From positions 2,852,001-2,916,000 of the forward strand of contig NZ_CP101154.1 in NCBI RefSeq assembly GCF_024298905.1: a stretch of DNA of 64,000 bases. The letters run 5' to 3'. The notes beneath the pieces are model-generated. The model was not told the DNA's origin. It worked only from the letters and a program-made list of their open reading frames with translations, and searched no databases. A program made the position numbers and the translations under genes. Shown one piece after another: positions 35,078 to 43,308 of this stretch (position 1 is its first letter; each line of letters begins with the position of its first letter). This stretch comes from Natronomonas marina. GTDB lineage: Archaea; Halobacteriota; Halobacteria; Halobacteriales; Haloarculaceae.

Positions 35078-36772
35078 ATGGGAGACATCATTCGGATGCC
35101 CCGGCTTGGCATGCAGATGCAGCAGGGGACGCTGATCGAGTGGCACGTCTCGACGGGGGACGCCGTCGACGCCGACGACCTCCTCGCCGAGATCGAATCC
35201 GAAAAGTCGGTCGGCGAAATCCGCGCCCAGTCGGCCGGCGTCGTCCGCGTGCGCTACCTCCGCGAGGGCGAAGCCGCCGAACCCGGCGCGGCGCTGGCGA
35301 TCGTCGCACCGGCCGGAGAGGACATCGACGAACTCCGGGAGTCGGTCGACGCAGACCCGTCCGCGGCGGGCGCCGAGGACGCTTCCGGGGATGAGCCGAG
35401 TGGTGAGACCGGGGACGCATCCGACGTGAGGGCGACGCCACGGGCCAAGAAACGGGCCCGTGAACTCGGCGTGGACCTGGCCGCGGTCGAGGGTAGCGGT
35501 CCCGACGGCGCCGTGACCGCCGACGACATCGACGCCGCCACGGCCGCAAGCGAGGAAGCCGGCGTCGAATCCGGCGAGGAAGGTGGAGACGAGGCCCCGA
35601 CAGGAACGAGCGGGCCGGCGGTCCGGGAACGGCGGCAACTGGTCGGCGTCCGGCGCACGATAGCCGAACGCCTCCAGCGAAGCCACCGGGAGGCCCCACA
35701 CGTAACCGAACACCGGGACGTCGACGTGGAGCCGATGCTGGCGGCGCTGGAGGCGTGCCGCGAGGAGTACGACCCGGACCTCTCGCTCGTCGACCTGCTC
35801 GTCGCCGCGGTCGCCGAGACGCTGACGGAGCACCCGGAGTTCAACGCCACGCTGGAGGACGACACGCACGTCCTCTACGACGACGTGAACGTCTGCGTCG
35901 CCGTCGATACCGACGCCGGACTGGTCGCGCCCGTGATACGCGAGGTGGGGAGCAAGTCGCTGACGGAACTGGCCGAGTCGCGCAGGGACGTCACCGAGTC
36001 CGCGCAGAACGGGGAGTACGCACCAGAGGACCTCACCGGCGGGACGTTCACCGTCTCCAACCTCGGCGTCCTGGGCGTCGACTCGTTTACCCCGATCATC
36101 AACCCGCCGCAGGTCGCCATACTCGGCGTCGGCCGACCCCACGGCGAGGTCGTCGGCGACGGCGCCGACTCTCGGACCCGCAGACACGTCACGTTCTCGC
36201 TCTCGTTCGATCACCGTGCGGTCGACGGCGCCGACGCGGCGCGGTTCCTCGAGACGCTCGCCAACCTCGTGGGCGACCCCGCCTCGGTGCTGCCCGAGGG
36301 CGTCGAGGTCGACGCTCTCGGTGACGACACCGGCGCCGAACCCACCGCGGCCGACGGCGAGGAGGCGCTCCCGCACCGAACCGCAACGGCCCGCGTCGAG
36401 GACGGACTCTCCGGGACGGCGCGGGTGGCGAACGGCTCGTGGCGGTTCGACGAACCGGAGACGGTCGGCGGGACCGGAACGGCCCCGACGCCGGTCGACC
36501 ACTTCCTCGGGTCGCTCGCGTCCTGTCTGGCCGTCACATGTCGGCTCCAGGCCGACAAGTACGACGAGGAGCTAACGTCGACGGCCGTCGAGGTCGAGGC
36601 GGGCCCCGAGACGGGACGCATCGAGGACCTCGCGGTCACGATAACCGTGCGAACGGACGCCGACGACGACACGGTCGAGCGCGTGGTCGAGGCCAGCGAA
36701 CGAGCGTGCTACGTGTCGGACCTGCTGCGGGACGACCTCGCGGTGGACGTCACCTGGACGCGGGAGGCGTAG
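35078..36772 (+). CDS. 2-oxoacid dehydrogenase E2 fused to a C-terminal OsmC-like domain
   Basis: A 564-residue fusion. N-terminal lipoyl domain (about 1-78) with lipoyl lysine 43 in ESEKS; peripheral E3/E1-binding domain about 118-152 (ATPRAKKRARELGVD); acyltransferase core to about 400 with catalytic FDHRAVDG (His379, Asp383). After an acidic linker, residues about 432-564 match an OsmC/Ohr-type domain: THxxARVxDG start, GTGTAPTPVDHFLGSLASC (Cys483, also Cys488) and ERACYVSDLLRDD (Cys544). OsmC proteins reduce organic hydroperoxides with a Cys pair that can be recycled by lipoyl groups. So the fusion may be a self-reducing peroxidase. Diverges from E1 alpha. Confidence 0.85.
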   Translation: MGDIIRMPRLGMQMQQGTLIEWHVSTGDAVDADDLLAEIESEKSVGEIRAQSAGVVRVRYLREGEAAEPGAALAIVAPAGEDIDELRESVDADPSAAGAEDASGDEPSGETGDASDVRATPRAKKRARELGVDLAAVEGSGPDGAVTADDIDAATAASEEAGVESGEEGGDEAPTGTSGPAVRERRQLVGVRRTIAERLQRSHREAPHVTEHRDVDVEPMLAALEACREEYDPDLSLVDLLVAAVAETLTEHPEFNATLEDDTHVLYDDVNVCVAVDTDAGLVAPVIREVGSKSLTELAESRRDVTESAQNGEYAPEDLTGGTFTVSNLGVLGVDSFTPIINPPQVAILGVGRPHGEVVGDGADSRTRRHVTFSLSFDHRAVDGADAARFLETLANLVGDPASVLPEGVEVDALGDDTGAEPTAADGEEALPHRTATARVEDGLSGTARVANGSWRFDEPETVGGTGTAPTPVDHFLGSLASCLAVTCRLQADKYDEELTSTAVEVEAGPETGRIEDLAVTITVRTDADDDTVERVVEASERACYVSDLLRDDLAVDVTWTREA

Positions 36773-36835
36773 CCGGTCGATCCAGTCGAAGAGACGAATC
36801 CGTTGAGTGGTCCACCGGACGCCCGACGAGGCCGT

Positions 36836-37615
36836 TCAGTCCCCCTCGAGGAGGTCGCGCTTTTCGGCCTCCTCGACGAGGGCGGGAACGCCCCGCTCTA
36901 TCGTGTGCGTGCCGATCGTGAACGCGAGCTGTAGCACCTCGACGATCTCGTCCCTCGTCGCCCCGTGTTCGATGGCGTTGTTGATGTGGATCGCCGCGCC
37001 CGGTTCGTAGAGGTGCGTGGTCGCCACGTCGATCGAGGTGAATATCAGCTCCCGCGTCTTCGCGTCGAGTTCGCCGTCCTGCGCCGGGTGGGCCGAGTAC
37101 CGGGTGTAGTGGTCGAAGAACCCCGGATCGAGCACCATGATCGGCTCCCACTGCTCGGCCCAGAACCCGCGCAACTCCTCGAACTGCTCCTTCAGTCGGG
37201 CGTGTTCGGCCAGCTCCTCGTCGGTGAACTCCTCGGGCAGCCCCAGCGTCTCCGCGACGATCGGAACCCCGTCGCCGAAGGTGTGGACGCCGAGGACGCT
37301 CGCCATCTGGATCACCTCGAGGACCTCCTCGACGCTCGCGCCGTGGTCCAGGGCGTTCCCGATGTGGCGGCGGATGGCGTCCTCGTAGAGGTGCGTCGTC
37401 GAGGTGTTCACCGCGACGTGGACGAGTTCCTTCGTCTTCCTGTCGAGGGCGTCACCCTCCAGCGGGTGTGCGGTGATGTCCGCCAGGATACCGAGAAACT
37501 CCGGGTCCAGCCGTAGCAGGTCGTCGAAGCCGTCGTGCCAGTAGCCGCACCGTTCGATGAACGCCTCTTTCAGTTCCCGTTCCTCCGTCGAGAGGTGTTC
37601 GTCTCCGGAACCCAT
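36836..37615 (-). CDS. Tandem carboxymuconolactone-decarboxylase-family protein without CxxC
   Basis: A 259-residue protein with two CMD/AhpD-like repeats (about 58-122 and 186-250): TTHLYEDAIRRHIGNALDHGAS and TTHLYEPGAAIHINNAIEHGAT. AhpD-type proteins carry a redox CxxC just before the His; here those positions are T/S, so thiol peroxidase activity is unlikely. Possible roles are decarboxylation, isomerisation or binding of an acid. A ctaatatcgg element at 37635-37644 is about 26 nt upstream (leaderless). It converges with the E2-OsmC gene, 63 bp apart. Confidence 0.78.
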   Translation of the reverse strand: MGSGDEHLSTEERELKEAFIERCGYWHDGFDDLLRLDPEFLGILADITAHPLEGDALDRKTKELVHVAVNTSTTHLYEDAIRRHIGNALDHGASVEEVLEVIQMASVLGVHTFGDGVPIVAETLGLPEEFTDEELAEHARLKEQFEELRGFWAEQWEPIMVLDPGFFDHYTRYSAHPAQDGELDAKTRELIFTSIDVATTHLYEPGAAIHINNAIEHGATRDEIVEVLQLAFTIGTHTIERGVPALVEEAEKRDLLEGD

Positions 37616-37760
37616 ACGAAAACAGCGAGTATATCCGATATTAGTTCTTGTGCCGGTCGGTTCCGACCCCTCGTCGGCATCGGTCGGCCGGCGTCGGTCG
37701 GTTCGACGGGCCGTGTCGGTCCGACGGCCGGGAGTCCGCCCGCTCGCATCGGAGACCGGG

Positions 37761-38942
37761 TCAGATCCCGTAGGACCGCGGGAGGCCCAAGACGTTGTTC
37801 GCGATGGAGTTGAGCTTCATGTTGTCCGGTATCGGGGCGATCTTCTGGTGGCGCGAGAGGCTCCACACCGCGGCGATGCCGTACTCGGAGACGAAACTGC
37901 TCCCGCCGAAGGTTTCGACGGCGGCGTCCGCCGCCTGGTAGCCGGCGCGTCCGGCCTTCAGGTGGGCGATGTTCGTCAGTTCCTCGATGCGGTCGGCGCC
38001 GGTATCGTAGGCGGCTGCCGCTCGCTTCACCATGGTACTGGCCGACTCGAGGTCGGCGTACGACTCCGCGAGCGGGAACTGGACGCCCTGATGAGAGCCG
38101 ATCGGTTCGCCCCACACCTCCCGTTCCTTGGCCCGGTCGACCGCCTCCGACAGTGCCCACTTTCCGCGCCCGAGGTGTTCGGCGGCCGTGCTTATCCGTT
38201 CGGGGTTCAGGACATCGAATATCGGGGCGAACCCGCCATCGACCTCCCCCATGACGTTGGACTCGTGGACGCGCAGATCGTCGATGTGGACCGTGTAGGT
38301 CCCTTCGCCCGCCGGCCAGTACATGTCGAGGTCGATCTCCTCGTACTCGATGGCCGGGTCGTCCGGGTCGACGATGAATACCGTGAGGCCATCCGAACGC
38401 CGGTCCACCTCGGAAACGTCGGTGGTGCGCGCGAGGAGCGTGTATCCGTCCGCCTTGTCCAGCCCCGACGTAAACACCTTCTCGCCGTTGACGACGAACT
38501 CCTCGCCGTCGCGGTCCGCGACGGTGGACGTTCGAAGCATGTTCAGCCCCGTGTTCGGCTCGGTCACGCCCAGCGCCCAGTTGACGTCGCCCGACGCGAT
38601 ACCGGGGAGGTACTCCTCCTTTTGCGCCTCGGTCCCGTACTTCGCCGTCACCAGCCCCCCGAAGACCGTGTTCAGCGTGAACTGGCCCAGGGCATCCCAC
38701 CCGCCGGCCTCGCCGAGGGCCTCGATCGCGTACACCAGATCGAGCATCCCCATCCCCTCTCCGCCGTACTCGGTGGGTAGCGGGATACCGAAAAACCCCG
38801 CGTCGGCGATGGCGTCGACGAACTCCTCGGGCTCTTCGCCCTCCATCCGCTTGTCCCGGAAGTACGTCTCACCGAAGCCGTCGATGATGTCCTTCGCCGA
38901 GTCGACGAGTAGTCGATGCTCTTGGCTGGGCCCGATATCCAT
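37761..38942 (-). CDS. Acyl-CoA dehydrogenase (IVD-type active site)
   Basis: A 393-residue FAD flavoprotein. ADAGFFGIPLPTEYGGEGMG is the N-terminal motif and WALGVTEPNTGLNM the FAD-binding strand. The MCAD-type catalytic Glu before GT in the C-terminal EGT motif is missing (region reads IAPIPDNM), whereas the helix-G Glu of IVD/LCAD-type enzymes is present (LNPERIS, Glu248). It therefore uses an alternate base position, as in isovaleryl-CoA dehydrogenase. Electrons would pass to ETF. TATA-like cgttatacg at 38966-38974 is 28 nt upstream. Confidence 0.88.
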   Translation of the reverse strand: MDIGPSQEHRLLVDSAKDIIDGFGETYFRDKRMEGEEPEEFVDAIADAGFFGIPLPTEYGGEGMGMLDLVYAIEALGEAGGWDALGQFTLNTVFGGLVTAKYGTEAQKEEYLPGIASGDVNWALGVTEPNTGLNMLRTSTVADRDGEEFVVNGEKVFTSGLDKADGYTLLARTTDVSEVDRRSDGLTVFIVDPDDPAIEYEEIDLDMYWPAGEGTYTVHIDDLRVHESNVMGEVDGGFAPIFDVLNPERISTAAEHLGRGKWALSEAVDRAKEREVWGEPIGSHQGVQFPLAESYADLESASTMVKRAAAAYDTGADRIEELTNIAHLKAGRAGYQAADAAVETFGGSSFVSEYGIAAVWSLSRHQKIAPIPDNMKLNSIANNVLGLPRSYGI

Positions 38943-38965
38943 ACACGGCCGTTGTTAACCTACCA

Positions 38966-38974
38966 CGTTATACG
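38966..38974 (-). promoter_or_regulatory. TATA element of acyl-CoA dehydrogenase gene
   Basis: cgtataacg on the minus strand, 28 nt before the ATG at 38942. Confidence 0.55.
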
Positions 38975-39098
38975 TTCCGATCCGACGACTCGGGAACGGC
39001 CGAGTACCAGGGCCGAAAGGGGGTATTCGGGCGTTTCGGCGCGAATACTATCGTCACTCACCCCCGAACGTTCTCGAACGGTGGTGTGTCCCCGATCG

Positions 39099-39488
39099 TC
39101 AGGCGGGGTCGGTGCTCTCGTCGATTACGTGATCGTCGGCGACGTTCGGGGCACCGACGGCGAGGAGTTCCGTATCAGCGAGTGCCCGGACCTGTCGCCA
39201 CGAGTCGGGATCGATCACGACGAAGTCCCCCGTGCTCGCCGTAAACACCTCGTCGTCGACCTCGACTTCGATCCGCCCGTCGACCACGAACAGCAGCTCT
39301 TCCTGTTTTTCCTGCCGGTGTCGCCGAGCGGTATCGCCCTCCTCGTAGTAGAAGTAATTGAAACGCATCTCCCGCGGCCGGGAGTCGCCCGCGTCGCGCA
39401 ACTCGTAGCCGATGGCTCGTACCACGGGTTCCGCCGGCGTTCGGGCCCTGTCTTCGGCCTCGTCGAGGTGTATCTTCGAGTACCCCAT
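39099..39488 (-). CDS. Cupin-domain protein
   Basis: A 129-residue single cupin: ARRHRQEKQEELLFVVDGRIEVEVDDEV carries cupin motif 1 in the degenerate form H-x5-E-E and GDFVVIDPDSWRQVRAL motif 2. A cgcttaatgg element centred 28 nt upstream supports the start. Possibly a small metal-binding sensor or dioxygenase-like enzyme; substrate unknown. Confidence 0.75.
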   Translation of the reverse strand: MGYSKIHLDEAEDRARTPAEPVVRAIGYELRDAGDSRPREMRFNYFYYEEGDTARRHRQEKQEELLFVVDGRIEVEVDDEVFTASTGDFVVIDPDSWRQVRALADTELLAVGAPNVADDHVIDESTDPA

Positions 39489-39590
39489 GGGAACGACGTC
39501 TCGAACGGCGCCATTAAGCGTTCCTGATCGACGACGGAGGGGGACCTTTCGGGAACGGGAGGGGTGCCGTGCTCGCGGCCGGGGGCGAGG

Positions 39591-40802
39591 TCACTCGACG
39601 ACGCCTTCCTCGACGAGCCGTTCGATGTCCTCACCGTCGTACCCGTAGCGGGCCAGCAGTTCGGCGCTGCTCTCGCCGAGTCGCTCCGGCGGCGTCGCAA
39701 GCTGGGTCGCAAGCGCGGAGAAGTGGACCGGATGGTCGATGACGTCGGCGTCCTGTCGGTCGGGCCGTTCCATCACGCGGTGGAGATTGCGTTTCCGGAC
39801 GTGGGGGTCCTCCCAGACGGTCTCGGTGTCGTGGATCGGGCCGGCGGGAACGTCGGCAGCCTGGAGGCGTTCGACCCACCGCTCGCTGCTGTCGGTTGCG
39901 AGTTCGGCCTCGATGATCTCGGTCAGTACCTCGACGTTTTCGCCCCGGTCGCTCATCGTCGAGAACCGATCGTCCGCCAGCAGGTCCTCCCGGCCGATGA
40001 CCGAACAGAAGTCCCGCCACAGGGAGGGCGTCCCCGCGGCGATCACCAGCCGGTCGCCGTTGCAGTCGAACACACCGAACGGGGCCAGCGAGGGGTGGTG
40101 ATCGCCGGACCGCGGGAACGGCTCTCCCGTCCCGAACGTGTAGCCGGCACGGACGGTGAGCCAGGATATCGCCGCGTCCAGCATCGGCACCTCGATCCAC
40201 TCGGTCCGTATCGATCCGCGTTCCCTCGCAAAGAGCGCGGCGAGAACGCTCTGTACGGCGTACATCGACGCGATCAGGTCGCCGCTCGGAAGTCCCGACC
40301 AGACGGGGGGGCCGTCCTCCTCGCCGGTCATGCTCATGGCCCCGCTCATCGCCTGGACGAGCATGTCCCAGGCGGGCAGGTTCTCGTAGGGACTGTCCGT
40401 CCCGAACCCGGTGATAGAACAGTAGACGAGTTCCGGGTTGACCTCACGGAGCTCCTCGTAGGAGAGGTTGTACGACTCTATCCGGCCCGGTTTCGTCGAT
40501 TCGACGAACACGTCGGCGTCGCTGACCATCTCCCGGACGATCCGCTGTCCCGCCTCGGACTTGAGGTCGATCCCGACGCTCCGCTTGTTCCGGTTGACGG
40601 CGTCGAAGTACTCCGGGATCGGATCGATGTTCCGGCATCGGTCGCCCCGCCCGACCGCCTCGACTTTGATCACCTCGGCGCCGAGATCGCCGAACGTCAT
40701 CGTCGCAAACGGCCCGGCGACGATCTGTGTGAGATCGACGACCGTGATCCCCGACAGCGGGAGTTCCTCACCACGGTAGCCGTGGAACCCGTTGTTGCTC
40801 AT
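39591..40802 (-). CDS. CaiB/BaiF family (class III) CoA-transferase
   Basis: A 403-residue class III CoA-transferase moving CoA between carboxylic acids. LSGITVVDLTQIVAGPFATMTFGDLGAEVIKVEAVGRGD is the characteristic opening and NLPAWDMLVQAMSG holds the covalent-catalysis Asp146. NRNKRSVGIDLKSEAGQ and the C-terminal VEDPHVRKRNL-type segment are normal. TATA-like actatatcat (40827-40836) is 30 nt upstream. The nearby enoyl-CoA hydratase and acyl-CoA dehydrogenase suggest one degradation route. Confidence 0.9.
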   Translation of the reverse strand: MSNNGFHGYRGEELPLSGITVVDLTQIVAGPFATMTFGDLGAEVIKVEAVGRGDRCRNIDPIPEYFDAVNRNKRSVGIDLKSEAGQRIVREMVSDADVFVESTKPGRIESYNLSYEELREVNPELVYCSITGFGTDSPYENLPAWDMLVQAMSGAMSMTGEEDGPPVWSGLPSGDLIASMYAVQSVLAALFARERGSIRTEWIEVPMLDAAISWLTVRAGYTFGTGEPFPRSGDHHPSLAPFGVFDCNGDRLVIAAGTPSLWRDFCSVIGREDLLADDRFSTMSDRGENVEVLTEIIEAELATDSSERWVERLQAADVPAGPIHDTETVWEDPHVRKRNLHRVMERPDRQDADVIDHPVHFSALATQLATPPERLGESSAELLARYGYDGEDIERLVEEGVVE

Positions 40803-40826
40803 CTACTCGTTTGTGTTTGTCACCTG

Positions 40827-40836
40827 ATGATATAGT
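40827..40836 (-). promoter_or_regulatory. TATA element of CoA-transferase gene
   Basis: actatatcat on the minus strand, 30 nt before the ATG at 40802. Confidence 0.6.
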
Positions 40837-40880
40837 ACCTGCGGTCGGTTCGATCTCCGACGAGAATACGTGGCGCCGCT

Positions 40881-41672
40881 CTAGCGGCCCACGAACTCCG
40901 GCTCGTAATCGTCCTCGGTGAACGCGCGAGCGCCTTCCTGGAAGTCCTCGGTTTCGATCAAGGGCTCGAACAGCCGCCGGTCGTACCGACAGCCCTCCCG
41001 GAGCCCCGTCTGGACGGCCGTGTTCGCGGCGTCCTTGAGCGCCTGTATCGCCAGCGGCGGCTTCGACGCGATCGTCTCGGCGAACTCCGCCGTCGTCGCA
41101 TCGAGGTCGTCGGGAACGCGGTTCACGATGCCGAGTTCCCGTGCCCGTTCGGCCCCGATGTGTTCGCCGGTCATCGCTATCTCCTTGGCGACCGACGGGT
41201 TGGCCAACCGGCTGATGAACTGCACGCCGCCGGCCCCCGGGATGAGCCCGAGATCAACTTCGGGCAACCCGAGCCTCGCGTCCGCGTCGGCGAACCGGAA
41301 GTCACAGGCCATCGCGGTCTCGAGCCCGCCGCCGAGACAGTAGCCCCGGATCTTCGCCACGATCGGGACGGGAAAGTCCATGACGAAGTCGTAGTGGTAC
41401 CGTTCGGAACTCGCTCCCGGGGAGTCGTCGCCGAACTCCGTTATGTCCGCGCCGGCACAGAAGTTCCCCTCGGCGCCCTCGACGACGACGGCGCGCAACG
41501 CGATGCCGTCGGCGTCCTCGTTGTGGCTTTCCAGCCACCGGAGCCCGTCGACGATGTCCGTTCGAAGCTGCTCGCTGAGTGCGTTCAGCGCCTCTGGTCG
41601 ATTCAGCGTCAGGTGACCGATGCCCGTCGTCTCGTCGAACCGAGCCCTCGTCGTCTGGAATTCCTCCTCCAT
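40881..41672 (-). CDS. Enoyl-CoA hydratase/isomerase (crotonase family)
   Basis: A 263-residue crotonase. Oxyanion loop GNFCAGADITEFG (about 69-81), second loop YCLGGGLETAMACDFRF, catalytic Glu regions EVDLGLIPGAGGVQF. Length and end (FTEDDYEPEFVGR) are normal. A gaatcatatc element about 25 nt upstream. Probably hydrates the enoyl-CoA made by a neighbouring dehydrogenase. Confidence 0.9.
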   Translation of the reverse strand: MEEEFQTTRARFDETTGIGHLTLNRPEALNALSEQLRTDIVDGLRWLESHNEDADGIALRAVVVEGAEGNFCAGADITEFGDDSPGASSERYHYDFVMDFPVPIVAKIRGYCLGGGLETAMACDFRFADADARLGLPEVDLGLIPGAGGVQFISRLANPSVAKEIAMTGEHIGAERARELGIVNRVPDDLDATTAEFAETIASKPPLAIQALKDAANTAVQTGLREGCRYDRRLFEPLIETEDFQEGARAFTEDDYEPEFVGR

Positions 41673-41775
41673 AGGTAGTGGTCTACAGCCGGTGATATGA
41701 TTCTTCCGCCGCGCCCCCGGAACGGTGGATCGACGCGGGACCCGACCCGCTCGGTCGCGCCGCCGCCCCGCTCCG

Positions 41776-42213
41776 TTATCGACCCAGGAGGGACTCGTCG
41801 GTGTCGTACACCGCGAAGTCGAGTTCGTCCCGCGGACCGTAGTACTCCGCCTGATCCTGCGTGGTCTCGGAGTAGGCTGCGACGTGCAACAGCACGAGGT
41901 CCTCGTCGCCGGGGTTGTCGAACCAGTACTTCGTCTCTCGCGGAATCACGACGCCCTCGTGCGCTTCGAGCTCCTCGACGACCTCGTCGCCGTCACCGTA
42001 GAACCTGGCCTGCCCCTCCAGCACCATCCAGAACCCGTCCTGGCCGCTGTGGCTGTGCATCACGTTCCCCGCACCCGGCTCGAGGACCTGTACCGTCCCG
42101 CTCAGCAGGTCCGTCTTGCAGAGCCGTTTGATCATCCGGCTGGCCGGTCGCTCGTCGGGTCTCGTGATCTCGAATGACGGCGGCTCGTCCGCCTCTACGT
42201 CGGTTTCTTCCAT
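41776..42213 (-). CDS. Cupin-domain protein
   Basis: A 145-residue cupin: VMHSHSGQDGFWMVLEGQARFYGDGDE carries motif 1 (HxHxn E/Q-like) and EGVVIPRETKYWFDNPGDEDLVLLHVAA motif 2. The TATA-like gctatttcat is about 26 nt before the ATG at 42213, so I chose that start over the upstream in-frame ATGs. Role unknown; cupins near aromatic-acid genes are often decarboxylase or dioxygenase relatives. Confidence 0.75.
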   Translation of the reverse strand: MEETDVEADEPPSFEITRPDERPASRMIKRLCKTDLLSGTVQVLEPGAGNVMHSHSGQDGFWMVLEGQARFYGDGDEVVEELEAHEGVVIPRETKYWFDNPGDEDLVLLHVAAYSETTQDQAEYYGPRDELDFAVYDTDESLLGR

Positions 42214-42288
42214 GGGGGTTGGATGCATCCCTCTATGAAATAGCTTCGGGAGAACGCGGTCCCGACCGGAGCACGACACGGCGGGACG

Positions 42289-43167
42289 CTACGTCTCTTC
42301 GAGGTGTGCCTGCAGCGTCGCCAGTTGTTCGCCGGTCCCCCGCCGTACGAGCCCGGAGCCGCTCTGGACGCGGAACATCTGATACGGCTTCCCGCGGTCG
42401 ATGTACTCCTTGGCCGTTTCCAGCTCTCCGTAGTCGACGTCGCCCCCGCCCTCCGGCTCCATACCGGCTACGGACTGCAGGATCGGCACGTCGTGTTTCG
42501 TCGCGGCCTCGACGAACGTTTCCCGAGCGTCCTGTATCTTCGGGTGGTCGTACTCGCCGGGCTTTCCGATCGAGATAGACATACAGTAGGGCCCGAAGAT
42601 GGTGTAGCCCACCCCCGGGACCGACAGTATCTCGTCGATGTTCGGGATCGCCTCGTAGTCCTCGATGACGACGCCGAGCATGACGTTCTCGTCGCTCTCG
42701 AGGGCGACGGAGCCCTCTCGGGCGCCGAACTCGGTCACGCGGGCGTGGCTGGCGCCCCGGGTGCCGCGATCAGGGGGCGTCACCGCCCCGCCGTGATCCC
42801 AGTCCAGTTCCTCGACGTACTTGAACGAGGCCGCCCTGGCGACTTCCGCGACCTCCTCGGCCGTCTGGACGCGCGGGAGGGTGATATTGCGGATGCCCGT
42901 ATCGAGGATCTTCCGGATCATGACGGGGTCGGTCGTCGGAACCCGGATCAGTATCTCGGTGTCGGCGCAGTCGGCCGCCCGCGCCTTGTGTTCCAGCAGG
43001 TCGGAATCGTACGGGCTCCCGTTGACGTGTTCCGTGTCGAGCCAGACGAAGTCGAACCCGACCCCGCCCAGCAACTCGATCTCTGTCGGGTGGTTTGCGA
43101 CCGTCGTCGCCCCGATCACGACCTCGCCGTCCTCCAGTTTCTCCTTCACCTTGTTCGTGGTTTTCAT
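42289..43167 (-). CDS. HpcH/HpaI family aldolase
   Basis: A 292-residue class II metal-dependent aldolase of the HpcH/HpaI (2-oxo-3-deoxy-type) family. Hallmarks are FDFVWLDTEHVNGSPYDSD, LIRVPTTDPVMIRKILDTGIRNITLPRVQTAEE (metal and pyruvate-enolate site) and a Glu-containing LGVVIEDYEAIPNIDEILSVPG. It should split a 4-hydroxy-2-oxo acid to pyruvate and an aldehyde. A gggtcgcggc region and agtattaagc (43201-43210), about 38 nt upstream, give a short leader; the ATG at 43167 was preferred to the longer frame. Confidence 0.85.
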   Translation of the reverse strand: MKTTNKVKEKLEDGEVVIGATTVANHPTEIELLGGVGFDFVWLDTEHVNGSPYDSDLLEHKARAADCADTEILIRVPTTDPVMIRKILDTGIRNITLPRVQTAEEVAEVARAASFKYVEELDWDHGGAVTPPDRGTRGASHARVTEFGAREGSVALESDENVMLGVVIEDYEAIPNIDEILSVPGVGYTIFGPYCMSISIGKPGEYDHPKIQDARETFVEAATKHDVPILQSVAGMEPEGGGDVDYGELETAKEYIDRGKPYQMFRVQSGSGLVRRGTGEQLATLQAHLEET

Positions 43168-43276
43168 ACTCGATCGCGCTACTCCCAACGGCCGCGACCC
43201 GCTTAATACTTCTACCGTTCGGGGGCGTCGGGAGCCGGGCTCGTCGGCTCCAGCCACCCGTCGCGGAGTACCCACT

Positions 43277-43284
43277 CTTAATAC
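43277..43284 (+). promoter_or_regulatory. TATA element of acyl-CoA dehydrogenase gene
   Basis: cttaatac, centred 29 nt before the ATG at 43309. Confidence 0.6.
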
Positions 43285-43308
43285 GGAGTCTCCCTACGAA
43301 GGCATACG

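Noticed and set aside
33872-36502. Very long minus-strand ORF (876 codons) spanning E1 alpha and the antisense of E2
   Set aside because: Only the 33872-34915 part encodes E1 alpha; the extension is antisense to the clearly coding E2 and contains no recognised motifs.
36836-37615. Call as AhpD peroxidase
   Set aside because: The CxxC redox motif is missing in both CMD repeats.
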